From: Malikia spinosa
GTDB taxonomy: Bacteria; Pseudomonadota; Gammaproteobacteria; Burkholderiales; Burkholderiaceae_C
Length of the DNA stretch: 64,000 nucleotides
Direction of reading: 5' to 3'
Assembly (NCBI RefSeq): GCF_002980625.1
Contig: NZ_PVLR01000011.1
Location: 1 to 64,000, forward strand
The notes under the pieces are model-generated. The model saw only the letters and a program-made list of their open reading frames with translations, was not told where the DNA came from and did no database searches. How positions within the stretch are numbered: position 1 is the stretch's first letter; the number at the start of each line of letters is the position of its first letter. The position numbers were made by a program, and so were the translations under genes. Below are positions 30,222 to 40,676 of this stretch, one piece after another.

Positions 30222-30860
30222 ATGCCCGACAATGCGACGATGGAACTCAAGCCGCTGATCACCCTGCTGGCGATCGTCAACCCGCTGGCGATCGTGCCCT
30301 TCTTCATCCATTACACCCAGGGCTTTTCCGATGAGCAGCGCCGACGCACGGTGCTGATCGCCTCGTTCAGCGCCTTTGCCGTGATCGCGGCCTGCGCGCT
30401 GCTGGGTCTGCAGATCCTGGACTTCTTCGGCATCTCGCTGGCGAGCTTCCAGGTCGGCGGCGGCATGCTGCTGCTGAACTCGGCGCTGTCGATGCTCAAC
30501 GCCCAGCCGGCCGAGGCACGCACGACCCAGGACGAGGTCGACGATGCGTCGGCCCGGACCTCGATCGCCGTGGTGCCGCTGACCATTCCGCTGCTGACCG
30601 GCCCGGCCTCGATGTCGACCGTCGTGATCTACGCCGACCAGGCCAAGACGCTGCTGCAGCACGCCGCGCTGGTCGGCTACGGCGTGGTGATCGCGCTGGC
30701 CACCGCCATCTGCTTCACGCTGGCGGTGCCGATCGAGCGCGCGCTCGGCAAGACCGGCATCAACGTCATGACCCGGATCATGGGCCTGATCCTGGCCGCG
30801 ATCGCGGTCGAGGTGATGGCGGCCGGGCTGGTCAAGATCTTCCCGGTGCTGGGCGGCTGA
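30222..30860 (+). CDS. MarC family integral membrane protein
   Basis: 212 aa with about six hydrophobic helices and the family N-terminus LITLLAIVNPLAIVPFF, then SFQVGGGMLLLNSALSML and AVVPLTIPLLTGPASMSTVV, typical of the MarC/UPF0056 family. The function of this family is unsettled (once linked to antibiotic resistance, later disputed). The start at 30222 is used; an internal ATG at 30240 (MELKPLITLL) is an equal alternative. Convergent with the universal stress gene 18 bp away. Confidence 0.9.
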   Translation: MPDNATMELKPLITLLAIVNPLAIVPFFIHYTQGFSDEQRRRTVLIASFSAFAVIAACALLGLQILDFFGISLASFQVGGGMLLLNSALSMLNAQPAEARTTQDEVDDASARTSIAVVPLTIPLLTGPASMSTVVIYADQAKTLLQHAALVGYGVVIALATAICFTLAVPIERALGKTGINVMTRIMGLILAAIAVEVMAAGLVKIFPVLGG

Positions 30861-30878
30861 AATCGGCCGCGCGCCGGC

Positions 30879-31349
30879 TCACTCGTCGGCGTCGGCGTCG
30901 GCTTCTGGCTCGGACTCGGATTCCGGCGGTGCCTTGACGAAGGTCACCGGCACCGGCGCATGCTCGAGCATGCCGCGCGAGACCGAACCCAGCGCGCTGC
31001 GCACCAGGCCCATGCCATGGCTGCCCATGACCACCGCGTCACAGCCCTCCTCCTCAAGCAGTTCGAGCAAGGCCGGCACCACGTCGCCGACCACCACGGT
31101 CTCGGAATAAGGCAGGTAGGCGGCCTCGACCAGCTCGACAGCGGGCGCCATCAGGTCACGCCCGGCGCCGACCGCGACTTCGGCCAGCGCCTCGGCGTCA
31201 TGCAGCGTCAGCATTTCGTAGGCCGAAGCCGGCTCCTGCACGTTGACGAGCACCAGCTCGACCTCGAGCCCGGCGCTCGCCAGGGCAATCGCATGCTGCA
31301 GCGCCTGCAGCGCCAGTTCGGAACCGTCAATCGGAACAAGCAACTTCAT
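30879..31349 (-). CDS. Universal stress protein (UspA family)
   Basis: 156 aa single-domain Usp. The start at 31349 is fixed by MKLLVPIDGSELALQAL and a GGAGG located 7 nt upstream. A GSHGMGLVRSALGS segment near the C-terminus resembles the nucleotide-binding G-2x-G-8/9x-G(S) motif, so it is probably the ATP-binding type. The C-terminus carries an odd acidic tail (ESESEPEADADADE) after the normal domain end VPVTFVKAP; such a tail is not part of the Usp fold. Confidence 0.92.
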   Translation of the reverse strand: MKLLVPIDGSELALQALQHAIALASAGLEVELVLVNVQEPASAYEMLTLHDAEALAEVAVGAGRDLMAPAVELVEAAYLPYSETVVVGDVVPALLELLEEEGCDAVVMGSHGMGLVRSALGSVSRGMLEHAPVPVTFVKAPPESESEPEADADADE

Positions 31350-31521
31350 ATCCAGCCTCCAATGCGGCCGCGCGGATGGCGGCTCGGTCATGGCTATCAT
31401 AGGCCCGCTCGGACCAGGGCAGCGGCAGGCGCCAGCCAGGACCGTGACCCGTCGCAAACCAGAGGGTCAAACGGGGCCGAACCCGTGCAGGAGGTAGAGT
31501 CGCCAACAGGGTTTACCCGCA

Positions 31522-31537
31522 AGATCGTTCGCGATCT
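31522..31537 (+). other. UUCG-capped hairpin
   Basis: AGATCG (31522-31527) pairs with CGATCT (31532-31537) across a TTCG tetraloop, a very stable RNA cap, and is nested inside CCCG/CGGG (31516-31519 and 31545-31548). It lies about 60 bp upstream of the predicted promoter of the winged-helix gene. No T tail. Could be a small RNA element or chance. Confidence 0.4.
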
Positions 31538-31582
31538 GCCATCACGGGCGATAATTCCCCCCATTTTTGCACCGAAGCTCTC

Positions 31583-31612
31583 TTGACTTCCGCAAGATTG
31601 ACACGACATACT
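31583..31612 (+). promoter_or_regulatory. Predicted sigma70 promoter giving a leaderless message
   Basis: TTGACT (31583-31588), an 18-bp spacer, then CATACT (31607-31612). The expected start site at about 31619-31620 coincides with the ATG at 31620, and no Shine-Dalgarno is present. I therefore predict a leaderless mRNA. Confidence 0.5.
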
Positions 31613-31619
31613 TAGCAAC

Positions 31620-31976
31620 ATGCAAATGACTACACACCACTCCCAAGCCTATCTGAAATTCCTGAACCTGGTCAAAGCGATCCGTGATCTGCCGACCTTC
31701 CCGATGCTGGATGCCGTCGAACAGTCGCTGCTCGACAGCTTCGCAGCCGTCTGGCACACCGGCAAGCAGATCACCGTGCTCGAAGCCATGCACATGTCGA
31801 AAGAGATTTCGCCCAGCACCGTGCATCGTCGCCTCAAGACGCTGCGCGCCAAGGGCATGATCACCCTGGTCAACGACCAGATCGACAGCCGCACCAAGTA
31901 TGTGATGCCTACTGCACTGGCCAACCAGTGCTTCGACCAGCTCGGCCAGTGCATGGACGCTGCCAACCAAGCCTGA
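31620..31976 (+). CDS. Small winged-helix DNA-binding protein
   Basis: 118 aa, a single winged-helix domain of MarR-like shape: helices around LDAVEQSLLDSFAAVWHTG, a recognition-helix segment ISPSTVHRRLKTLRAKGMI and a wing VNDQIDSRTKYVMPT. No sensor domain. ATGs at 31620 and 31626 (MQM) are both possible; neither has a Shine-Dalgarno. A strong terminator follows, so it is monocistronic. The target is unknown; the gene is isolated between usp and moaC. Related small proteins are common in Burkholderiales genomes (recollection, not checked). Confidence 0.8.
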   Translation: MQMTTHHSQAYLKFLNLVKAIRDLPTFPMLDAVEQSLLDSFAAVWHTGKQITVLEAMHMSKEISPSTVHRRLKTLRAKGMITLVNDQIDSRTKYVMPTALANQCFDQLGQCMDAANQA

Positions 31977-32004
31977 ACGCCGACCCGGTTTCAGATCAAG
32001 GCTT

Positions 32005-32039
32005 AGCCGCCCTGCTCGCAAGAGCAAGGCGGCTTTTTT
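32005..32039 (+). terminator. Intrinsic terminator after the winged-helix gene
   Basis: AGCCGCC-C-TGCTC pairs with GAGCA-A-GGCGGCT (one C/A mismatch) around a GCAA tetraloop and is followed by six T. Plus-strand oriented. Confidence 0.92.
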
Positions 32040-32066
32040 ACGCCTGAGCACGCCATCCGGACAGGG

Positions 32067-32549
32067 TCAGACGGCCACAAAACTCCCCGACTTGCCGCCA
32101 TGCTTCTCGAGCAACCGGATGTCCGAGATCACCATGCCGCGGTCGGCCGCCTTGCACATGTCGTAGATGGTGAGCAGCGCGCAGTTGACGGCGGTCAGCG
32201 CCTCCATCTCGACCCCGGTCGGGCCGACGGTCTCGGCGCTGGCGCGGCAGACCACGGCCGGCTCGGCCTCGAGCAGCTCGAACTCGACCGTCACGCGGGT
32301 CAGCGCGATCGGGTGGCAGAGCGGGATCAGGTCGGCGGTGCGCTTGGCGCCCATGATGCCGGCCAGCCGCGCCACGCCCAGCACATCGCCCTTCTTCGGG
32401 CTGCCATGCCGGACCAGCTCGAAGGTGGCGGGCAACATGCTGATGCGGCCCTGCGCCAGCGCCACGCGGTGGGTCTGCGCCTTGGCGCCGACATCGACCA
32501 TATGGGCCTGGCCGCTGGCGTCGAAATGGGTGAGGGGGGAATCGCTCAT
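32067..32549 (-). CDS. moaC: Cyclic pyranopterin monophosphate synthase MoaC
   Basis: Molybdenum cofactor biosynthesis: with MoaA converts GTP via 3',8-cyclo-GTP to cPMP, 160 aa, normal length. Motifs: [37 protein letters not shown] and [11 protein letters not shown]. Divergent from the BepA-like protease gene across 54 bp. No other moa genes lie in the window. Confidence 0.97.
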   Translation of the reverse strand: MSDSPLTHFDASGQAHMVDVGAKAQTHRVALAQGRISMLPATFELVRHGSPKKGDVLGVARLAGIMGAKRTADLIPLCHPIALTRVTVEFELLEAEPAVVCRASAETVGPTGVEMEALTAVNCALLTIYDMCKAADRGMVISDIRLLEKHGGKSGSFVAV

Positions 32550-32603
32550 GCTCAGATTTACCTACGAAATGTGATCCGGTGCCGGAACGGGCATGATACG
32601 GCG

Positions 32604-34220
32604 ATGTGCGCTCCCTTCCGTTCCCGCTGGCGGCCCTGGCTGGCTGCCGCCCTGTTGCTGCTGACGCCCCAGGCCTGGTCGCAGGCCCAGGCGCCGGCCG
32701 ATCTGCCGGCCCTGCCACCCATGCGCGCCCTGCCCAGCCTGGGCGACGGCGGCGAGATGACGCTGGGCGAGGAGCGCCGCATCGGCGACCAGATCGCCCG
32801 CTCGATCTACCGCGACCCCGACTACCTGGACGACCCGCTGCTGGCCGACTATTTGCAGCAGGTCTGGCGGCCGCTGCTCGATTCGGCGCTGGCGCGCGGC
32901 GAACTGCCAGCCGATGCCGACCAGCGCTACGCCTGGCGCCTGCTGCTGCTGCGCGAGCCCTCGGTCAACGCCTTCGCGCTGCCGGGCGGCTACCTCGGCG
33001 TGCACATGGGCCTGCTGGCGACCGTGGCCAGCGCCGACGAGCTGGCCTCGGTGCTCGCGCATGAGCTCAGCCATGTCTCGCAACGCCATATCGCGCGCCT
33101 GCTGACGCAGCAGAGCCGGCAGGCGCCCTGGATGATCGCGTCGATGCTGCTCGGCGTGCTGGCGGCCAGCAAGTCGAAGAACGCCGACATCGGCAACGCC
33201 GCCATCGTGGGCGGACAGGCGCTGGCCATGCAGACCCAGCTCAACTTCTCGCGCGACATGGAGCGCGAGGCCGACCGGGTCGGCTACGGCATCATGACCG
33301 GAGCCGGCTTCGACGGCGCCGGCTTCGCGACCCTGTTCGACAAGCTGCAGCAGGCCTCGCGCCTGAACGATGACGGCGCCTTCCCCTACCTGCGCAGCCA
33401 CCCGCTGAGCACCGAGCGCATGGCCGACATGCGCGCGCGGCTGGCGCTGAACCAGCCCGCCACGCGCGACGGTACGGGCCCGAGCCCGGCCCTGCACGCC
33501 CTGATGTCGGCGCGCGCCCGCGTGCTGGGCGAGACCCGGATCGAGCGGCTGCAGGCGCTGGCACAGGCCGGGCGCTCGAACGCGGCGCCGCGGCACGACC
33601 CGGCCACGCTGTCGCTGCGCTATGCCGCAACCCTGGCCGCAGCCCAGCTGCGCGACGCCGGCACGGCGCAGGAACAGCTCGGACGCCTGCTCGCGGCCCT
33701 GCCCGACGACGCCGCCGCGCGTCAGGCGATCCATCTGCTCGCACTTGAAGCCATGCAGCTGACGCAAAGCGAACGCCTGGCCGGCCTGGAGCGGACCACG
33801 CTGCGCGAACAGGCACTGGCTGCCCCTGAGCGCGCCGCGCTGCTGCTGGGCGCGCGCGCGGCCAGCGCACCGCCGGAGGCACGCGCGCTCGACAGCGCCA
33901 GCCAGCGGCTGCAGACCTGGCTGGCGCTGCACCCCGACGACATCCCGGCCTGGCAGGCCCTGGCCACGGTGGCGCAGCAGCAGGGCCAGCCGGTGCGCGC
34001 CGCACGCGCGATGGCCGAGGCCCAGCGCGCCCAGCTCGACCTGGCGGGTGCGCTGAGCCGCATGAAGTCGGCCCAGACGCTGGCGCGCCAGCAAGGCCAC
34101 AGCGATCACGCCGAACTGTCGATCATCGATGCGCGCACGCGCGAGTTCGAGCGCCTGCTGCAGGAACAGTTCTGCGAAGAGCGCGAACAGCGCGACTCCG
34201 TCTGCCAGAAACCACGCTGA
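32604..34220 (+). CDS. Periplasmic M48 metalloprotease, BepA/YfgC-like
   Basis: 538 aa, exported by a Sec signal (LAAALLLLTPQAWSQA). BepA-type proteases assist LptD/BAM assembly and degrade stalled outer-membrane proteins. The zinc site is H153-E-L-S-H157 with the third ligand E222 in EREADRVGYGIM. The core motif VNAFALPGGYLGVHMGLL precedes it. The C-terminal half (about 290-538) is Ala-rich and helical like the TPR region of BepA. Start at 32604 chosen because it gives the signal peptide. moaC is divergent. Confidence 0.9.
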   Translation: MCAPFRSRWRPWLAAALLLLTPQAWSQAQAPADLPALPPMRALPSLGDGGEMTLGEERRIGDQIARSIYRDPDYLDDPLLADYLQQVWRPLLDSALARGELPADADQRYAWRLLLLREPSVNAFALPGGYLGVHMGLLATVASADELASVLAHELSHVSQRHIARLLTQQSRQAPWMIASMLLGVLAASKSKNADIGNAAIVGGQALAMQTQLNFSRDMEREADRVGYGIMTGAGFDGAGFATLFDKLQQASRLNDDGAFPYLRSHPLSTERMADMRARLALNQPATRDGTGPSPALHALMSARARVLGETRIERLQALAQAGRSNAAPRHDPATLSLRYAATLAAAQLRDAGTAQEQLGRLLAALPDDAAARQAIHLLALEAMQLTQSERLAGLERTTLREQALAAPERAALLLGARAASAPPEARALDSASQRLQTWLALHPDDIPAWQALATVAQQQGQPVRAARAMAEAQRAQLDLAGALSRMKSAQTLARQQGHSDHAELSIIDARTREFERLLQEQFCEEREQRDSVCQKPR

Positions 34221-34287
34221 AACCGCATTTCTTGCGGCTGCCGGAGGGGCACAGATAAAATCCAGGGTTTAGATTTTTGAGGCTCCC

Positions 34288-36363
34288 ATGACCGACGCCA
34301 AGACCCCATCCCAAGCCTCCACCGTCAACGCGCAAACCATGGCCAATGCCATCCGCGCGCTGGCGATGGACGCCGTGCAGCAAGCCAACTCGGGCCACCC
34401 GGGTGCGCCCATGGGCATGGCTGACATGGCAGTCGCGCTGTGGGGCCGCCACCTCAAGCACAGCCCGGCCAATCCGGGCTGGTTCGACCGCGACCGCTTC
34501 GTGCTGTCGAACGGTCACGGCTCAATGCTGATCTACGCGCTGCTGCACCTGAGCGGCTACAAGCTGCCGATGAGCGAGCTGAAGAACTTCCGCCAGCTCG
34601 GCTCCAAGACCGCCGGCCACCCGGAAGTCGGCCACACCCCGGGCGTCGAGACCACCACCGGCCCGCTGGGCCAGGGCATCACCAACGCGGTCGGCTTCGC
34701 GCTGGCTGAAAAGCTGATGGCCGCCGAGTTCAACCGTGACGGCCACGAGATCGTCGACCACCGCACCTATGTCTTCCTGGGCGACGGCTGCCTGATGGAA
34801 GGCATCAGCCACGAAGCGATCGCACTGGCCGGCGCCTGGAAGCTCGGCAAGCTGATCGCGCTCTACGACGACAACGGCATCTCGATCGACGGCCAGGTCA
34901 CGCCCTGGTTCATCGACGACACCCCGAAGCGCTTCGAGGCCTGCGGCTGGAACGTGATCCGCGCCGTCGACGGCCATGACGCCGACGCGGTCGACGCCGC
35001 GATTGCCCAGGCCAAGCTCAATGCCGACAAGCCGACCCTGATCTGCTGCAAGACCCATATCGGCAAGGGCAGCCCGAACCGCGCCAACACCTCGAAGGCG
35101 CACGGCGAGCCGCTCGGCGCCGAGGAAATCAAGCTCACGCGCGAAGCGCTGGGCTGGGCGCACGGCCCGTTCGAGATCCCGAAGGAAGTCTATTCAGCCT
35201 GGGACGCCAAGGACGCCGGCAAGGCCGCCGAGAAGGCCTGGAAGGACCGCTTCGCGGCCTACAAGAAGGCGTTCCCGACTGAAGCCAAGGAATTCGAGCG
35301 CCGCATGAAGGGCGAGCTGCCGAAGAACTTCGAGCAGATCGCTGCCGACACCCTGGCTGCGGCCCATGCCAAGGCCGAGACCGTTGCCAGCCGCAAGGCC
35401 AGCCAGCTGGCGCTGGAAGCCTTCACCGCCGCACTGCCCGAACTGCTCGGCGGCTCGGCCGACCTGACCGGCTCCAACCTGACCAACACCAAGTCGACGC
35501 CCAACCTGCGCTTCGACGCCAGCGGTGCCGTGGTCAAGAACGAGGCCGGCCAGGGCGGTCGCCACATCAACTACGGCGTGCGCGAATTCGGCATGGCCGC
35601 GATCATGAACGGCGTGGCGCTGCACGGCGGCTTCATCCCCTACGGCGGTACCTTCCTGACCTTCAGCGACTACAGCCGCAACGCGATCCGCATGGCCGCG
35701 CTGATGAAGCAGCGCGTGGTCCATGTGTTCACCCACGACTCGATCGGCCTGGGCGAGGACGGTCCGACCCACCAGTCGATCGAGCACGCCGCCAGCCTGC
35801 GCCTGATCCCGAACCTGGACGTCTGGCGTCCGGGCGACACCGCCGAAACCGCGGTCGCCTGGACCGTCGCGCTGCGCAACGCCGACCGCCCGACTGCGCT
35901 GCTGCTGAGCCGCCAGAACCTGCCCTACGCGCCCAAGGCTTCGCTCGACGACATCGCCAAGGGCGCCTATGTGCTGAGCGAGCCGTCCGATGTCGGCTTC
36001 AAGAAGAACAAGAAGGCCAAGGCCGTGATCATCGCGACCGGCTCCGAAGTCCAGCTCGCGCTGGCCGCGCAGCAGCTGCTGGCCGAGCAGAAGGTGGCCG
36101 TGCGCGTGGTCTCGATGCCGAGCAACACCACCTTCGACCGCCAGGACGGCGACTACAAGTACAGCGTGCTGCCGGCCGAGCTGCCGCGCATCGCGGTCGA
36201 GATGGGCGTGAGCGAGGGCTGGTGGAAATACGGCTGCGACGCCGTGGTCGGCATCGACTGCTACGGCGAGTCGGCACCGGCGCCGGTGCTGTTCAAGCAT
36301 TTCGGCTTCACGCCCGAGAACGTCGCGGCCACCGTGCTGGCTGTCGTCGGCGAGAAGATCTGA
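34288..36363 (+). CDS. tkt: Transketolase
   Basis: Thiamine-diphosphate enzyme moving two-carbon units in the pentose phosphate or Calvin cycle, 691 aa. N-terminal motifs: [18 protein letters not shown] (substrate His), [28 protein letters not shown] and [13 protein letters not shown] (TPP/Mg motif). Pyrimidine domain: [13 protein letters not shown] and [13 protein letters not shown]. The C-terminal domain ends [15 protein letters not shown]. gap follows 116 bp later on the same strand, a tkt-gap pairing seen in many betaproteobacteria; no cbb genes are visible, so a Calvin role is not supported. Confidence 0.97.
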   Translation: MTDAKTPSQASTVNAQTMANAIRALAMDAVQQANSGHPGAPMGMADMAVALWGRHLKHSPANPGWFDRDRFVLSNGHGSMLIYALLHLSGYKLPMSELKNFRQLGSKTAGHPEVGHTPGVETTTGPLGQGITNAVGFALAEKLMAAEFNRDGHEIVDHRTYVFLGDGCLMEGISHEAIALAGAWKLGKLIALYDDNGISIDGQVTPWFIDDTPKRFEACGWNVIRAVDGHDADAVDAAIAQAKLNADKPTLICCKTHIGKGSPNRANTSKAHGEPLGAEEIKLTREALGWAHGPFEIPKEVYSAWDAKDAGKAAEKAWKDRFAAYKKAFPTEAKEFERRMKGELPKNFEQIAADTLAAAHAKAETVASRKASQLALEAFTAALPELLGGSADLTGSNLTNTKSTPNLRFDASGAVVKNEAGQGGRHINYGVREFGMAAIMNGVALHGGFIPYGGTFLTFSDYSRNAIRMAALMKQRVVHVFTHDSIGLGEDGPTHQSIEHAASLRLIPNLDVWRPGDTAETAVAWTVALRNADRPTALLLSRQNLPYAPKASLDDIAKGAYVLSEPSDVGFKKNKKAKAVIIATGSEVQLALAAQQLLAEQKVAVRVVSMPSNTTFDRQDGDYKYSVLPAELPRIAVEMGVSEGWWKYGCDAVVGIDCYGESAPAPVLFKHFGFTPENVAATVLAVVGEKI

Positions 36364-36373
36364 GACTGATTCA

Positions 36374-36396
36374 GGCGGCGGGCCGGTCCCGCCGCC
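36374..36396 (+). other. Strong hairpin in the tkt-gap spacer
   Basis: GGCGGCGGG (36374-36382) pairs with CCCGCCGCC (36388-36396), 9 bp without mismatch, loop CCGGT. No T tract follows, so it is not a standard terminator; it may stabilise or process the tkt message 3' end relative to gap. Confidence 0.6.
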
Positions 36397-36449
36397 ACCC
36401 TGATCGACAGGGCGCCGTCAGCGCTCTGATCCATGCTTGGGGTACGTAA

Positions 36450-37478
<1,029 letters not shown>

Positions 37479-37517
37479 TCGATTCCAGCCAGCCACCCAG
37501 GTGGCCAGCCAGCAAAG

Positions 37518-37541
37518 ACCCGCCCCAGTGGCGGGTTTTTT
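37518..37541 (+). terminator. Intrinsic terminator of gap
   Basis: ACCCGCC (37518-37524) pairs with GGCGGGT (37530-37536), loop CCAGT, followed by six T in a row. Confidence 0.93.
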
Positions 37542-37700
37542 CATGACTGGTCTTAATGCTAAAAGAGTGAAATTTCCAGACCTTAGATGCAAGAATTTGT
37601 AACGAGTGAGACAATGCGGGGTTAACCCTGACCATCAACTGCAACAGCTTTAATAAAAAAGCCCCAACAGGACGGCAATGCCTCCAGGCTGCCGCCGCAC

Positions 37701-38288
37701 ATGTCCACCTCCCCCAACACTCCGTCGTCGTCCCTCTGGCAACTGATGGCGCCACACCTTGGCCTGATCGCGCTGAGCTTCACGCTGTCCCGGCTGACCT
37801 ACGAACTGCACGAGCTGCTGACGCCCTATGTGGCCTACACGCAGGGCGTGGATCTGCTGTTCCTGCCGGCGGGCGTCAAGCTGGTCCTGATCATGGTGGC
37901 GGGCTGGCGCGGCGCATTGGGCTGCGGCCTGTCCTTGCTGAGCCTGTCCACCCGCTTCTGGCCGGATCTGGAGCCGGTCTGGCTGCTGCTCTACTCGACG
38001 CTGTCGGTCGGCATGACCTGGCTGGTGGTCGGCGTCATGCTCAGGCGCATGGCACTGGGGCCGACGCTCGAAGGGTTGAGCTTCTGGGAACTGGTGCAGA
38101 TCGACATGCTCAACACCTTGCTGCACGGCATCGTGGTCAACGGCTATTTCTGGTCACTGGGCCTGCGCAGCAGCGAGTCCTTCTGGTCGGCGGCGCTGGC
38201 GATGACGCTGGGCGACTTCCTGGGTGCCGGCGTCATCATGCTGCTGGTATTGCTGGTGGCGCGCCTCATTGCGCCAGTACGGACTTGA
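37701..38288 (+). CDS. Small multi-pass membrane protein of unknown role
   Basis: 195 aa with about five or six hydrophobic helices. The segment GVDLLFLPAGVKLVLIMVAGWRGALG is reminiscent of the first helices of MASE1-type membrane sensor domains, but no output domain follows, so the assignment is only a resemblance. A short polar N-terminus precedes TM1. The 222-bp spacer upstream is AT-rich and can hold a promoter. The last 23 bp overlap the 3' end of the convergent chemoreceptor gene. Confidence 0.75.
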   Translation: MSTSPNTPSSSLWQLMAPHLGLIALSFTLSRLTYELHELLTPYVAYTQGVDLLFLPAGVKLVLIMVAGWRGALGCGLSLLSLSTRFWPDLEPVWLLLYSTLSVGMTWLVVGVMLRRMALGPTLEGLSFWELVQIDMLNTLLHGIVVNGYFWSLGLRSSESFWSAALAMTLGDFLGAGVIMLLVLLVARLIAPVRT

Positions 38289-39900
38289 GTCCAGCCCGGC
38301 GCCCGGGAGCACGGCCCGTGCCGGCCGCATGCTGGCCCAGCTTGAAGACCGACACGGTCTGCACCAGTTCCTGCGCCTGATCCCTCAGGCTGGTCGCGGC
38401 AGCGGCCATCTGCTCGACCAGCGCGGCGTTCTGCTGCGTGGCCTGGTCCATCTGCATCACGGCCTCGCCGACCTGGCCCACGCCCGCGCTCTGCTCGGTG
38501 CTCGCCGCGCTGATCTCGCCCATGATGTCGGTCACGCGCTTGATGCCCGCCACCACCTCGTTCATGGTCGCGCCGGCCTGGTCCACCTGCACCGAGCCCT
38601 GCTCGACCCGCTCGACGCTGGTCGTGATCAGGCCCTTGATCTCCTTGGCCGCCTCGGCGCTGCGCACCGCCAGGTTGCGCACTTCGGCCGCCACCACGGC
38701 AAAGCCACGCCCCTGCTCGCCGGCGCGCGCCGCCTCGACCGAGGCGTTCAGCGCCAGGATATTGGTCTGGAAGGCGATGCCGTCGATCACGCCGATGATG
38801 TCGGCAATGCGGCGCGAACTGTCATTGATGCCCTTCATGGTGTCGACCACCTGGGCCACCACCCCGCCGCCCTTGATCGCGATCTCGCTGGCGCTCTGGG
38901 CCAGCTGGTTGGCCTGGCGCGCGTTGTCCGAGTTCTGGCGCACGGTCGAGCCCAGCTGCTCCATCGAGGCCGAGGTTTCCTCCAGCGCGCTAGCCTGGTG
39001 CTCGGTGCGGGAGGACAGGTCCAGGTTGCCCTGGGCAATCTGGCTGCTGGCGCTGGCCACGCCATCGGCATTGGCCAGCACTGACTGCACCGTCTTGACC
39101 AGACCGCTTTGCATCAGCTCGAGCGAGTGCAGCAACCGTCCGGTTTCATCCTGGGAGTTGGCTTCAATCCGGTTGCTCAGATCCCCTTCGGCGATCCGGT
39201 TCGCTACCGCCACCGCCTGGCCCAGCGGCACGGTGATGCTGCGCGCAATCAACCAGCTGGTCACGACGGCCGCGGCAATCGCCAGCAGACAGACGACGAT
39301 CAGCTGGATCTTCTGTGCCAGGTAGGCGTCTTCCGCGTCCTGCTTCAACTCGGCAGTCCGAGCTTCAGCCAGTTCCGAATAGGCCTGGGTGGCCTGGCGC
39401 AGCTCGGCCAGCAGCGGGCGGCACTCGTCATTGATCTTGGCGATGGCTTCTGCCTGCTTGCCCTGCAGCGCCAGCTCGACGATGGACAGCGCCACCGGGC
39501 CATAGCGCTGCTCGACGCGGTCGACGTCCGCTACCAGCTGACGGGCCTGCGCGGTGGTGTCAGTGGCGCTGGCGATCAGCTGCTTGAGCTGGGCCAGGCT
39601 GGACTGGACCTCCTGATGCGCCTGCTCGACATTGGCCTTTTCAAGCGCAACATCCTCGGGCTTGCTGGTCAGGACCAGGTTGCGCGCCGCGATGGCCCGG
39701 TGGTCGACAGCAGTCTGGACATGCTCGGCCACGGTGGAACGCGCATTGAGTCCGTCGACATAGTCCATGAAACGCTGGTTGGCGGCATCGAGCGCCAGCA
39801 GGGACAGGCCGGCGACCAGCAACACCAAGGCCGCCAAACCACCGAAGGCCAGGCTCAGCTTGAGCCGAACCGCCATATCACGCAAGTTCATCATCGTCAT
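38266..39900 (-). CDS. Methyl-accepting chemotaxis protein (4-helix-bundle sensor)
   Basis: Chemoreceptor, 544 aa. TM1 (LSLAFGGLAALVLLVAGLSLLAL) is followed by a helical periplasmic domain of about 160 residues resembling 4HB_MCP, TM2 (LIVVCLLAIAAAVVTSWLIA), a HAMP domain and the cytoplasmic signalling hairpin whose tip reads [31 protein letters not shown]. No NWETF-type CheR tether at the C-terminus. Three ATGs (39900, 39894, 39891) are possible; the first is used. No che genes adjacent. Ligand unknown. A promoter and an inverted repeat lie upstream. Confidence 0.93.
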   Translation of the reverse strand: MTMMNLRDMAVRLKLSLAFGGLAALVLLVAGLSLLALDAANQRFMDYVDGLNARSTVAEHVQTAVDHRAIAARNLVLTSKPEDVALEKANVEQAHQEVQSSLAQLKQLIASATDTTAQARQLVADVDRVEQRYGPVALSIVELALQGKQAEAIAKINDECRPLLAELRQATQAYSELAEARTAELKQDAEDAYLAQKIQLIVVCLLAIAAAVVTSWLIARSITVPLGQAVAVANRIAEGDLSNRIEANSQDETGRLLHSLELMQSGLVKTVQSVLANADGVASASSQIAQGNLDLSSRTEHQASALEETSASMEQLGSTVRQNSDNARQANQLAQSASEIAIKGGGVVAQVVDTMKGINDSSRRIADIIGVIDGIAFQTNILALNASVEAARAGEQGRGFAVVAAEVRNLAVRSAEAAKEIKGLITTSVERVEQGSVQVDQAGATMNEVVAGIKRVTDIMGEISAASTEQSAGVGQVGEAVMQMDQATQQNAALVEQMAAAATSLRDQAQELVQTVSVFKLGQHAAGTGRAPGRRAGLKSVLAQ

Positions 39901-39993
39901 CTCTTCTTCAGGCGCTACCCGGCCCGGATGGGGCTGCCCATCGGACCGATCATTCACCCGAATGTTCGATGAGCAATCTAGCTAATTATTTTC

Positions 39994-40016
39994 ATTAGAA
40001 ACAGTATTATTCTAAT
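39994..40016 (-). promoter_or_regulatory. Inverted repeat over the chemoreceptor -10 region
   Basis: ATTAGAA (39994-40000) and TTCTAAT (40010-40016) are perfect 7-bp arms with a 9-bp spacer. The right arm overlaps the proposed -10 box, so it is a candidate operator. The cognate regulator is unknown. Confidence 0.45.
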
Positions 40017-40036
40017 CACAATGCTTAATTAGTCAA
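40008..40036 (-). promoter_or_regulatory. Predicted sigma70 promoter of the chemoreceptor
   Basis: On the minus strand TTGACT (40036-40031), a 17-bp spacer and AGAATA (40013-40008) lie in an AT-rich block. The leader to the ATG at 39900 would be about 100 nt. I saw no sigma28-type (TAAA-N15-GCCGATAA) site. Confidence 0.45.
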
Positions 40037-40115
40037 TGAAGACTTAGCAGATTCCAAGGGTATTTGAGGATTGACTTCTGCAGGGACACATGGCTTGCGC
40101 CCCTGACCACCGGCT

Positions 40116-40592
40116 TCAGTGGTGATGGCCGTGCGCGCCATGCGCGTGGCCGTGCGCGACTTCCTCGGCGGAGGCGGCCTGCACCCCCTCGACCTTGAGG
40201 CTGAAGCGCAGCGTCTTGCCGGCATGCGGGTGGTTGCCGTCCAGAATCACCTGCGGGCCCTTGATCTTGACCACGGTGAAGATGCGCTCGCCGCCGTCAT
40301 CGGCCACGCCACGCAGGGTGCCGCCGACCTTGACGCCGGGCGGAAAATCGGCCTTCGAGATGGTCTGCACCAGGCTCTCGTCGCGCTCGCCGAAGGCATC
40401 GGACGGTTCCAGCACCACGGTGGTGGCAAAGCCGGCCTGCTGGCCTTCGAGCGCGGCCTCGATCTTCTCGAAGGTGTTGCCGTAGCCGCCGTGCAGGTAG
40501 GCCATCGGTTCGGGGCTGGCTTCGAGCAGCTTGCCCTGGGCATCGGCGACCTGGTAGCTGATCGTGACGACGGTGTCTTTGGTGATTTGCAT
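40116..40592 (-). CDS. FKBP-type peptidyl-prolyl isomerase, SlyD-like
   Basis: 158 aa prolyl isomerase/chaperone. Starts KDTVVTISYQVADAQGKLLE, then PMAYLHGGYGNTFEKIEAALEGQQ (FKBP core), the insert-in-flap domain, and NHPHAGKTLRFSLKVEGV as the core closes. It ends with a short histidine-rich tail (HGHAHGAHGHHH), a nickel/zinc-binding feature as in SlyD though shorter than E. coli's. Likely roles are folding and metal delivery. Same strand as birA and the SET gene, 84 bp downstream of birA. Confidence 0.92.
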   Translation of the reverse strand: MQITKDTVVTISYQVADAQGKLLEASPEPMAYLHGGYGNTFEKIEAALEGQQAGFATTVVLEPSDAFGERDESLVQTISKADFPPGVKVGGTLRGVADDGGERIFTVVKIKGPQVILDGNHPHAGKTLRFSLKVEGVQAASAEEVAHGHAHGAHGHHH

Positions 40593-40676
40593 GGGGACTT
40601 TCGGGGCAGCGTTGAAAAGAAGAACGTGATTGTGCCGGCTTGGCAGCCACCCTGCCGAGCGCCAGGGCAGGCGCCG

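Noticed and set aside
38266-38288. 23-bp convergent gene overlap as a possible frame error
   Set aside because: Both proteins end with plausible sequence and intact domains, so it is a normal tail-to-tail overlap.
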